A DNA stretch of 7,449 bases from Peptococcaceae bacterium. GTDB lineage: Bacteria > Bacillota > Desulfotomaculia > Desulfotomaculales > Desulfocucumaceae. Below are positions 1 through 6,068 of this stretch, in pieces. The notes beneath the pieces were generated by a model, which worked only from the letters and a program-made list of their open reading frames with translations, made no database searches and was not told the DNA's origin. Location of the stretch: NCBI GenBank assembly GCA_013336365.1, contig JAAXTT010000072.1:1-7449 (forward strand). The letters run 5' to 3'. The translations under genes and the position numbers were made by a program. Numbering within the stretch: the first letter of the stretch is position 1; every line of letters begins with the position of its first letter.

Positions 1-1154
1 TGGAAAGTTTGGAGGATATTAGCCGCTTTCCTTTCACTACCAAGGCAGCCTTGAGGGATAATTATCCCTATGGACTTTTCGCAGTTCCTATTAAGGAGAT
101 TGTCAGGCTTCATGCATCTTCCGGTACTACAGGAAAGCCTATAGTAGTAGGCTACACAAAGGGAGACCTGGAAATCTGGTCAGATCTGATTGCCAGATTC
201 GCCACTGCTGCAGGAGTTACGGATGAGGACGTGGCTCAAATTACCTTCGGCTATGGATTGTTTACCGGGGCTTTTGGCCTCCATTATGGTCTGGAAAAGG
301 CCGGTGCTGCCATTGTGCCTTCCTCAGTGGGCAATACTGAAAAACAAATTATGCTAATGAAGGATTTTGGGACAACGGTACTCGTGGGTACTCCCTCCTA
401 TGCCTTGCATTTGGCAGAGGCCGCCGCAAAAATGGGCATCGGGCCCGGAGATTTAAAGCTACGCATCGGGCTTTTTGGTGCAGAGGCTTGGTCAGAAAGC
501 ATGAGGAAGGAACTGGAGCAGGTTTGGGGAATCAAGGCCACGGACAACTACGGCCTTAGTGAGGTTATGGGTCCCGGAGTTTCAGGAGAATGCAGTGCCT
601 CTCCCGGCTTGCATATTCAGGAGGACCATTTTCTTGCTGAGATTATTAACCCTGAAACCGGGGAGATATTGGGTCCCGGTGAAGAAGGGGAGCTGGTGAT
701 AACGACCTTGACCAAACAGGCTATGCCCATTATTCGTTATCGGACCAGAGATATTACCAGGCTTGACTACCAGCCCTGTGCCTGCGGTCGGAATACAGTA
801 AGAATGAAAAAGGTGACAGGAAGATCGGATGACATGATGATTATTTCGGGAGTCAACGTTTTTCCTTCCCAGATTGAAAGTGTGCTGATGGAATTTGATC
901 AGATTGCACCTCACTATCAAATAGTAGTTACAAAGAAGGGCTATATGGATGCTCTGGAGGTTATGGTTGAGGTTACTGAAAACGCCTTTACCGGCAATTT
1001 CAGGGATCTGGAGGTTCTGGAAAAGAAAATCAAGTCCCGTCTCCATAGTGTTTTGACCATAGGTGCCAAGGTTAGGCTGATGGAGCCCTTTACTATTGAA
1101 AGAAGTCAGGGCAAGGCAAAAAGGGTAATTGATGAAAGGCCTAAGATAAGTTAA
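1..1154 (+). CDS. paaK: Phenylacetate-CoA ligase (AMP-forming), 5' end missing
   Basis: Cytoplasmic adenylate-forming enzyme that activates phenylacetate or related arylacetates (for example indoleacetate) with ATP and CoA to give the aryl-acetyl-CoA, AMP and PPi. The frame is open from base 3 to the TAA at 1152-1154. The TTG at 9 is an internal codon: the protein begins inside the conserved PFTTK..LRDNYP..LFAVP block, so roughly 55 N-terminal residues are outside the window (family about 430-440 residues). Counting the TTG at 9 as residue 1, the ATP/AMP loop is LHASSGTTGKP (34-44). The adenylation motif DNYGLSEVMGPG follows near 180, then the RYRTRD hinge region, a CACGR pair of cysteines, GRSDDMMIISGVNVFPSQIE, and a C-terminal lysine motif RSQGKAKRVID. 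The C-terminal part matches the AMP-binding_C_2 type domain of PaaK. iorAB follow 84 bases downstream, a common partnership that supports an arylacetate role. True substrate is not readable from sequence. Confidence 0.94.
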   Translation, partial: ESLEDISRFPFTTKAALRDNYPYGLFAVPIKEIVRLHASSGTTGKPIVVGYTKGDLEIWSDLIARFATAAGVTDEDVAQITFGYGLFTGAFGLHYGLEKAGAAIVPSSVGNTEKQIMLMKDFGTTVLVGTPSYALHLAEAAAKMGIGPGDLKLRIGLFGAEAWSESMRKELEQVWGIKATDNYGLSEVMGPGVSGECSASPGLHIQEDHFLAEIINPETGEILGPGEEGELVITTLTKQAMPIIRYRTRDITRLDYQPCACGRNTVRMKKVTGRSDDMMIISGVNVFPSQIESVLMEFDQIAPHYQIVVTKKGYMDALEVMVEVTENAFTGNFRDLEVLEKKIKSRLHSVLTIGAKVRLMEPFTIERSQGKAKRVIDERPKIS

Positions 1155-1201
1155 CCTATTTTACCGGCGGATTAATCTAGCGGGGGGAAAAGAAATTGTT
1201 A

Positions 1202-1207
1202 TATAAT
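1202..1207 (+). promoter_or_regulatory. Possible -10 element upstream of iorA
   Basis: A perfect TATAAT lies in the 84-base paaK-iorA gap, about 30 bases before the proposed iorA start, so a transcript would begin near 1214 with a short leader. No convincing -35 box is found 16-18 bases upstream (that stretch is G-rich, near 1179-1186), and the TG at 1197-1198 is two bases too far upstream for a standard extended -10. The rest of the gap shows no hairpin with a T-run, so read-through from paaK is equally possible. Weak call. Confidence 0.3.
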
Positions 1208-1224
1208 GTCATAAATATTGAACC

Positions 1225-1241
1225 GGAGGTGGATGTTTTTG
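1225..1241 (+). promoter_or_regulatory. iorA ribosome binding site and TTG start
   Basis: GGAGGTG (1225-1231) is a strong Shine-Dalgarno match. It sits 7 bases before TTG 1239, which is ideal, but only 1-2 bases before ATG 1233 and downstream of TTG 1218, so neither alternative can use it. Starting at 1239 gives MKELLTGNAAIARGAFE, which matches the usual IorA N-terminus (M-K-x-L-L-x-G-N-x-A-I-A-R-G). Confidence 0.8.
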
Positions 1242-3002
1242 AAAGAGCTTCTAACGGGTAATGCTGCAATTGCAAGAGGCGCATTTGAAAATGGAGTTGC
1301 AGTAGCTTCAGGTTACCCTGGAACTCCCAGTACCGAAATACTTGAAAACTTCAGTGGTTATGAAGGAATATATGCAGAGTGGGCACCCAATGAGAAGGTC
1401 GCCCTCGAGGTCGCCATCGGGGCGTCTATGGCAGGGGTCAGGTCCATTGCTACAATGAAGCATGTGGGAGTCAATGTTGCCGCAGATCCCTTGATGACTG
1501 CTGCTTATACAGGAGTTAATGGTGGGCTGGTAGTTATTTCTGCCGATGATCCCGGTATGCATAGCTCCCAGAATGAACAGGACAATCGAAACTATGCCAG
1601 ATTTGCCAAAATCCCCATGCTGGAGCCGTCAGATAGTGTTGAGGCCAAGGCAATGATAGGTGTTGCTTTAGATATCAGCGAGGAATTCGATATTCCGGTG
1701 CTTTTTCGCATTACTACCCGGGTGGCACATTCCCAGGGGCTTGTAGAGCTGGGAGAGCCTATAGACAAACCGGTTAAGGAATACAAAAAGGATACAAAAA
1801 AATGGCTTATGATTCCGGCTTTTGGTCGGCTGAGGCGGAATTCTTTGACAGAAAGAATAGAAAGGCTTGAAGCCTACTCCAATCAGAGTCCCCTGAATTT
1901 TATTGTTCCGGGGGATTCCAAGGTCGGAGTAATAACCAGTGGTATCAGCTACCAATATGTCAGAGAGGTCTTTCCCGAAGCATCAGTCTTAAAGCTGGGT
2001 ATGACCTTTCCCCTGCCCGGTCAGTTAATCAGTAAATTTGCTGCCGGAGTTGAAAGGCTTCTTGTTGTTGAGGAGCTGGAGCCATACCTTGAGGAATTTA
2101 TAAGGCTTCAGGGACATAAGGTCGCAGGCAAGGAATTTTTCCCGGAAACCGGAGAATTTAATGCCGCGGTAGTTAAAAAGGGCTTTGTTGCCGCAGGCCT
2201 AATGCCAGCTACTGGAATAAACCAGCCGATAAAGCCGGAGGACATGCCCACAGTTCCGGTCAGACCACCGGTTCTTTGTGCCGGGTGTCCCCATCGGGGA
2301 GTATTTTATACTCTGCGCAAAATGAAGCTGCTGGTTTCCGGAGATATTGGCTGCTATACCCTGGGAGGGTTGCCTCCCTTGGATGGAATGGACAGCTGTG
2401 TATGTATGGGAGCCAGCATCAGCATGGCCCACGGCATTGAAAAAGCGGTCCCCGCTCTTGGCGAAAAAACAGTGGCTGTGATTGGGGATTCCACCTTTTT
2501 GCATTCAGGAATCACCAGTTTGCTGGATGTGGTTTACAACAAGGGCAATACTAACGTAATCATAGTAGATAATGGCATTACCGCCATGACCGGTCATCAG
2601 CACAATCCAGCCACAGGTAAGACCTTGATGGGCAAGAATGCACCGCTGGTTGACCTTGAGGCTTTGGTAAAAGCCCTTGGTGTCAACAGAGTATCGGTTC
2701 TTGACCCACTTAATCTTGCTCAATTGGAGGCAACAATCAAGGAGGAGCTGATAGCTGATGAGCCCTCGGTGATTATAGCTCGCAGACCCTGTGTTCTTAT
2801 TGAAAAAAAGGCAAATCCCCCTGTTACTGTACAGGAGGATTTGTGTACCGGCTGTAAGGCCTGCCTTAAGCTGAGCTGTCCTGCCATTTCTGTTTTGGAC
2901 AAGCTTTGTGCTGTTGATCCTGAGTCCTGCACCGGTTGCAACCTTTGTTTGCAGGTCTGTAAATTTAACGCCTTGAAGAAAGGTGGAATTGTCAATGAAT
3001 AA
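1239..3002 (+). CDS. iorA: Indolepyruvate:ferredoxin oxidoreductase, alpha subunit
   Basis: Large thiamine-diphosphate and iron-sulfur subunit of the cytoplasmic, oxygen-sensitive enzyme that converts arylpyruvates (from Trp, Phe, Tyr transamination) plus CoA to arylacetyl-CoA and CO2, reducing ferredoxin. With TTG 1239 as residue 1 the protein has 587 residues, normal for bacterial IorA. The N-terminal pyrimidine-binding domain carries GYPGTPSTE (25-33) and NEKVALE (51-57). The linker has CAGCPHRG (Cys347, Cys350). The ThDP-binding domain has GDIGCYTLG, then GDST (416-419) with Asn445 in VDNGITAMTG. The C-terminus is a two-cluster ferredoxin domain: Cys536, 539, 542, 547 (CxxCxxCxxxxCP, the four-residue last gap known for IorA) and Cys564, 567, 570, 574. 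The last cysteine is followed by Lys rather than the usual Pro. The gene overlaps iorB by 8 bases, so the subunits are translationally coupled. The start codon is argued from the ribosome binding site at 1225-1231. Confidence 0.96.
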   Translation: MKELLTGNAAIARGAFENGVAVASGYPGTPSTEILENFSGYEGIYAEWAPNEKVALEVAIGASMAGVRSIATMKHVGVNVAADPLMTAAYTGVNGGLVVISADDPGMHSSQNEQDNRNYARFAKIPMLEPSDSVEAKAMIGVALDISEEFDIPVLFRITTRVAHSQGLVELGEPIDKPVKEYKKDTKKWLMIPAFGRLRRNSLTERIERLEAYSNQSPLNFIVPGDSKVGVITSGISYQYVREVFPEASVLKLGMTFPLPGQLISKFAAGVERLLVVEELEPYLEEFIRLQGHKVAGKEFFPETGEFNAAVVKKGFVAAGLMPATGINQPIKPEDMPTVPVRPPVLCAGCPHRGVFYTLRKMKLLVSGDIGCYTLGGLPPLDGMDSCVCMGASISMAHGIEKAVPALGEKTVAVIGDSTFLHSGITSLLDVVYNKGNTNVIIVDNGITAMTGHQHNPATGKTLMGKNAPLVDLEALVKALGVNRVSVLDPLNLAQLEATIKEELIADEPSVIIARRPCVLIEKKANPPVTVQEDLCTGCKACLKLSCPAISVLDKLCAVDPESCTGCNLCLQVCKFNALKKGGIVNE

Positions 3003-3585
3003 ACCATTGAATATTTTACTGGTGGGTGTAGGGGGTCAGGGTACTATTCTTGCCAGTAAAATTTTAGCCCATGTGGGACAGTTTGCCGGATATGATATAA
3101 AGGTTTCCGAAATCCACGGCATGGCCCAAAGAGGCGGAAGTGTTGTTACTCAGGTAAGAATGTCCAACAAGGTATTTTCTCCGATAATTGAGGATGGGGA
3201 AGCTGATGTGGTTATTGCCTTTGAAAAGCTTGAGGGCCTTCGCTGGATGAGCTATGTAAAACCGGGCGGTGCTTTGGTGGTAAACGACCAGGCAATTTTC
3301 CCTGTTCCGGTTTTGGCCGGTTTGGTGGAATATCCCCGGGATATTCCCGGATATATAAAGTCAAAGGTTAAAAATGCCGTTATCTTTGATGCCTTGAAGA
3401 TTGCCCGAGAGTGTGGAAACAGTAAGGCAGCAAATGTTGTCTTAGTAGGAGTGCTGGCGTCCTTGCTGCCTTTTTCCGAAGATAGCTGGACCAAGGCTTT
3501 GGAGGCAAGGATTCCCGCCAGATTTATCGAAGTGAATAAGGTGGCGTTTCAGGCAGGCTATGCCTTGGGGTTGAAGGCTCAATGA
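2995..3585 (+). CDS. iorB: Indolepyruvate:ferredoxin oxidoreductase, beta subunit
   Basis: Small gamma-type subunit of the IorAB complex, 196 residues, the usual size for the 2-oxoacid:acceptor oxidoreductase gamma family. It starts with a hydrophobic strand followed by a glycine-rich loop, GVGGQGTILASKIL (11-24), and continues with the family signature SEIHGMAQRGGSVVTQVR (38-55) and DVVIAFEKLEGLRW. The start is ATG 2995: AGGTGG (2981-2986) lies 8 bases upstream, while the in-frame GTG 2983 sits inside that ribosome binding site. It overlaps the end of iorA by 8 bases and its own stop (TGA 3583-3585) overlaps the next ATG in an ATGA arrangement. No cofactor cysteines are present, as expected for this subunit, since all iron-sulfur clusters are in IorA. 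Confidence 0.95.
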   Translation: MNKPLNILLVGVGGQGTILASKILAHVGQFAGYDIKVSEIHGMAQRGGSVVTQVRMSNKVFSPIIEDGEADVVIAFEKLEGLRWMSYVKPGGALVVNDQAIFPVPVLAGLVEYPRDIPGYIKSKVKNAVIFDALKIARECGNSKAANVVLVGVLASLLPFSEDSWTKALEARIPARFIEVNKVAFQAGYALGLKAQ

Positions 3586-4022
3586 ATAATGGTAAAAAGG
3601 TTTTAATTACTGTTGCTGCGATCCAGGAGTCTGCAGAGGGAGATGACAGCACAATTTCCTTGGTTACTCAGGGTAAATATTATCAAAAAAACAATGCCTA
3701 TTATTTGCTTTATGAGGAGTCGGAAATATCCGGAATGGAGGGTACCACAACCTCTATTAAGGCTGAGACTGGCAAGGTTGTTTTGAATAGAATGGGGACT
3801 CTTCAGTTCAGACAGGTATTTGAACAGGGTCAACCATATAAAGGGGTATATCTTACCTCTGTAGGTGTCTTTGATGTACAGGTCCTGCCCTCAAGGGTTG
3901 CAGTTGATCTGAATTCTTCCGGCGGTTCTATCCAGTTGGAGTATGATATTGAAGTAGATAACCAGAGACTTGGTTTTAACAGGCTAAGTATTTTGGTGGA
4001 AGAATTGTGCGGGGCTGAATAA
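3582..4022 (+). CDS. ywiB: DUF1934 family beta-barrel protein (YwiB-like)
   Basis: A 146-residue soluble protein of unknown biochemical role, in the DUF1934 family typified by Bacillus subtilis YwiB (about 142 residues). Family-type elements seen in order are GKYYQKNNAYYLLYEES (about 31-47), GTTTSIKAETGKVVLNRMG (about 53-71), FEQGQPYKGVYLTSVG (about 84-99), and a final SIQLEYDIEV strand pattern. The alternating hydrophobic strands fit a small lipocalin-like beta barrel; there is no signal peptide or membrane segment. The ATG overlaps the iorB stop by 4 bases and has only a modest GAAGG (3573-3577) before it, so it probably depends on translational coupling to iorB. argS follows 37 bases later; the DUF1934-argS pairing also occurs in Bacillus, so this gene belongs with argS although it is physically fused to the ior operon here. 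Confidence 0.85.
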   Translation: MNNGKKVLITVAAIQESAEGDDSTISLVTQGKYYQKNNAYYLLYEESEISGMEGTTTSIKAETGKVVLNRMGTLQFRQVFEQGQPYKGVYLTSVGVFDVQVLPSRVAVDLNSSGGSIQLEYDIEVDNQRLGFNRLSILVEELCGAE

Positions 4023-4048
4023 AGCTGCTGGATAGCTTGTGATTATTC

Positions 4049-4062
4049 GAGGGGGCGTTTTG
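4049..4062 (+). promoter_or_regulatory. argS ribosome binding site and probable TTG start
   Basis: GAGGGGG (4049-4055) is the only good Shine-Dalgarno-like run before argS. Its GAGG core is 7 bases before TTG 4060 and 16 bases before ATG 4069, so spacing favours the TTG. Family alignment is neutral to slightly in favour of the later ATG, since known ArgS proteins begin a few residues further in. The upstream GTG 4039 has no ribosome binding site. The 37-base gap is too short for a T-box leader. Confidence 0.55.
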
Positions 4063-5763
4063 TTTAGAATGACAGTTACTTTTGGAGTGGTGGAAAAAAA
4101 CCGGGAAAAAATCAGGACTGTCCTGGCATCAGCCCTGGAATCCGCATGCAGTAAAGGAATTTTCCCCAAAACAGATGTTCCGGATTATGCGTTAGAAATT
4201 CCCAGAGAGAAGGGCCATGGAGATTTTGCTACCAACCTTGCAATGATGCTGGCAAAGCCCTTGAGAAGTGCCCCGAGCAAAATAGCCAAGGTTCTTATCC
4301 AGGAGATCGAGTTGGCGGAGTCCTTTTTGGAAAGAATTGAGGTTGCAGGTCCGGGCTTTATAAACTTCTATTTGCAAAGGGACTGGGTTCATTCCGAGCT
4401 CGATTTAATCCTTGAAATGAAAGACAGCTATGGACGTTCGGAAATTGGCGAGGGAGAAAAAATCCAGGTTGAATTTGTCAGTGCCAACCCCACCGGACTA
4501 TTACATATGGGCAATGCAAGAGGAGCTGCTTTGGGAGACAGCTTGGCGGATTTGCTGGCCTTTGCCGGCTATGATATTTCTCGGGAATATTACATTAACG
4601 ATGCGGGGAACCAGATTGAAAACTTTGCCCTTTCCCTGGAGGCACGTTATTTGCAAATACTTGGTCAGCCTGCTCAGCTGCCTGAAGAAGGCTATCATGG
4701 TGAGGATATTCTGGAAACCATGAAAGGGTTTGTATCAAGCTATGGAGATAGATATTTGCAGTCCCCCGGTATTGATCGCCGTAAAGCCATGGTAGAATAT
4801 GCCCTAAGTGAAAAGATAACTGAAATCAAAAAAACTCTGGAGGACTTTGGGGTGGTCTATGACCTCTGGTTCTCAGAGCAAACTCTCCATGATTCCGGAT
4901 CTGTTCAAAAGGTTCTTGACCTTTTGGGTCAGAAGGGCTTTCTTGTGGAGCAGGATGGGGCTGTCTGGTTTAAGGCTACCCGTTTGGGCTTAGAAAAGGA
5001 TGAGGTATTAATAAGGGGCAATGGAATGCCCACCTATTTTGCGGTTGATATTGCCTACCATCTTGATAAAATCCAAGAGGGCTTTACAAAAATTATAAAT
5101 ATCTGGGGTGCCGATCATCATGGACATGTAGCCAGAATGAAGGCTGCGCTCCAGGCACTGGGTTATGACCCGGAAATTCTTCAGGTTATTTTGATGCAGC
5201 TGGTGCGGCTTTATAGTGGTGGAGAAATTGTAAGAATGAGTAAGAGAACCGGTAATTTTGTTTCCCTGGAGGAGCTTGTGGAGGAGGTTGGCCGGGATGC
5301 GGCAAGATATTTCTTTGTTATGCGCAGTCCGGACAGTCACCTGGATTTTGATTTGGATTTGGCTAAGTCTACCAGTAACGATAATCCAGTTTATTATATT
5401 CAATATGCCCATGCTAGAATATCCAGCGTTTTCAGACAGCTGGAAGAACTGGGTAGCAGTTTGCCTGCTCCCGGCACAGCAGACATTTCCCTTCTGGTTG
5501 AGGAACAGGAAATTTTGTTGATTCACAAGCTGGCTGATTTCCCCAATGAAATTATTGACAGTGCCAAAGATATGGCACCTCATCGCATTGCCAGGTATCT
5601 TCATGAATTGGCCGGCCTGTTCCACAGCTTTTATAACGCTCATCGCATAATCTGTGATGATTCCCGGCTGACCGAGGCAAGATTGGTCCTAGCCGCTGCG
5701 GTTCAGATAGTTTTAGCCAATGGATTAGGCTTGCTTAGCCTATCAGCACCGGAAAAGATGTGA
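4060..5763 (+). CDS. argS: Arginyl-tRNA synthetase
   Basis: Class I aminoacyl-tRNA synthetase that charges tRNA-Arg with arginine using ATP; cytoplasmic and essential. From TTG 4060 it is 567 residues (564 from ATG 4069), close to Bacillus ArgS (about 556). An N-terminal Arg-tRNA-synthetase additional domain (about 5-95, with EIPREKGHGDFATNLAMMLA and GPGFINFYL) is followed by VEFVSANPTG and the HIGH-type motif HMGN (149-152) in LLHMGNARGAALGDSL. Next come SREYYINDAGNQIEN, the GADHHGHVARMKAALQALGY block, and the KMSKS-equivalent RMSKRTGN (392-399). VGRDAARYFFVMRS..SHLDFDLDLA follows, then the DALR anticodon-binding domain from about 440 to the typical SAPEKM end. Complete and intact, with no frameshift. 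There is no visible promoter of its own in the 37-base gap, so it is probably read from upstream. The start codon is the only doubt. Confidence 0.97.
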   Translation: MFRMTVTFGVVEKNREKIRTVLASALESACSKGIFPKTDVPDYALEIPREKGHGDFATNLAMMLAKPLRSAPSKIAKVLIQEIELAESFLERIEVAGPGFINFYLQRDWVHSELDLILEMKDSYGRSEIGEGEKIQVEFVSANPTGLLHMGNARGAALGDSLADLLAFAGYDISREYYINDAGNQIENFALSLEARYLQILGQPAQLPEEGYHGEDILETMKGFVSSYGDRYLQSPGIDRRKAMVEYALSEKITEIKKTLEDFGVVYDLWFSEQTLHDSGSVQKVLDLLGQKGFLVEQDGAVWFKATRLGLEKDEVLIRGNGMPTYFAVDIAYHLDKIQEGFTKIINIWGADHHGHVARMKAALQALGYDPEILQVILMQLVRLYSGGEIVRMSKRTGNFVSLEELVEEVGRDAARYFFVMRSPDSHLDFDLDLAKSTSNDNPVYYIQYAHARISSVFRQLEELGSSLPAPGTADISLLVEEQEILLIHKLADFPNEIIDSAKDMAPHRIARYLHELAGLFHSFYNAHRIICDDSRLTEARLVLAAAVQIVLANGLGLLSLSAPEKM

Positions 5764-5809
5764 GTTTGGCTCGATAAAAAACCGGATATAAGCTAGGAGC
5801 GATATTTTT

Positions 5810-5977
5810 ATGAAGGAAGTAATATTGTCCCTTGGTACCGGAATAATAATTGGCATCATCTTTGCGCTTATCAGGCTACCGGTTCCTGCCCCGGCTACCT
5901 GGGCAGGAGTTGCCGGAGTGTTGGGACTGTTTTTGGGCTATCTTTTTGCAACCAATATTGGTCTGGGCGGAAAATAA
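5810..5977 (+). CDS. XapX (DUF1427) family small membrane protein
   Basis: A 55-residue protein too short for many gene-calling cutoffs. Translation from ATG 5810 reads MKEVILSLGTGIIIGIIFAL, then IRLPVPAPATWAGVAGVLGL, then FLGYLFATNIGLGGK and a TAA stop. Two hydrophobic helices (about 4-21 and 31-49) flank a short loop with the LPVPAP motif and a following Gly-rich GVxGxxGxFLGY segment, which is the pattern of the XapX domain. It is predicted to sit in the cytoplasmic membrane as a hairpin; function is unknown for the family. AGGAG (5795-5799) precedes the ATG by 10 bases. It lies 46 bases after argS and 91 bases before pyrG on the same strand. Family assignment is from memory of the motif and was not searched. 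Confidence 0.82.
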   Translation: MKEVILSLGTGIIIGIIFALIRLPVPAPATWAGVAGVLGLFLGYLFATNIGLGGK

Positions 5978-5994
5978 AAATACCTTGACGTGAA

Positions 5995-6023
5995 TTGACA
6001 CTATTCTGCTCTGTGGATAGAAT
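5995..6023 (+). promoter_or_regulatory. Sigma-A-type promoter of pyrG
   Basis: TTGACA (5995-6000, perfect -35) and TAGAAT (6018-6023, one mismatch to TATAAT) are separated by exactly 17 bases. Transcription would start near 6029-6031, giving a leader of about 39 bases that ends in AGGAGG (6058-6063), 5 bases before the pyrG ATG. The leader does not start with a GGGC-type run and contains no terminator hairpin, so the CTP-sensing reiterative-transcription attenuator known for Bacillus pyrG is not evident. Confidence 0.75.
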
Positions 6024-6027
6024 AGTG
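5999..6027. repeat. Perfect 9+9 base inverted repeat over the pyrG promoter
   Basis: CACTATTCT (5999-6007) and its exact reverse complement AGAATAGTG (6019-6027) are separated by 11 bases. The arm centres are 20 bases apart, about two helical turns. The left arm begins within the -35 box and fills the start of the spacer; the right arm covers all but the first base of the -10 box. No T-run follows, so it is not a typical intrinsic terminator, and it would be upstream of the transcription start of the proposed promoter. Best read as a candidate repressor operator; it could also fold as a hairpin in read-through RNA from argS. Confidence 0.6.
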
Positions 6028-6068
6028 GAAGTGATTTAATATCTATTTCCAAAAAACAGGAGGCAGTT

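Noticed and set aside
582..1046. 154-residue antisense open frame inside paaK
   Set aside because: The + strand frame matches PaaK motifs throughout this stretch; the antisense product has no family features.
1155..1238. Terminator or sigma-54 promoter in the paaK-iorA gap
   Set aside because: No stem followed by T-run is visible, and the G-rich stretch lacks the GG-N10-GC spacing needed for a sigma-54 site.
4022..4038. Small hairpin AAGCT...AGCTT between DUF1934 and argS as a terminator
   Set aside because: The stem is only 5 pairs with a 7-base loop and no T-run follows, so it would not terminate transcription.
4430..4723. 97-residue + strand frame overlapping argS
   Set aside because: It is an out-of-frame reading of the conserved argS catalytic region including the HMGN motif.
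5008..5643. 211-residue antisense open frame inside argS
   Set aside because: It lies wholly opposite the well-conserved argS coding region, has no recognisable domain and no good ribosome binding site was noted; it is a shadow of argS codon use.
5766..5792. Possible promoter (TTGGCT ... TATAAG) before the XapX gene
   Set aside because: The spacer is 15 bases and both boxes are mismatched; much weaker than the pyrG promoter nearby.
5999..6027. Dyad before pyrG as an intrinsic terminator of the argS transcript
   Set aside because: The stem is AT-rich with an 11-base loop and no U-tract follows, and it coincides with a near-consensus promoter.
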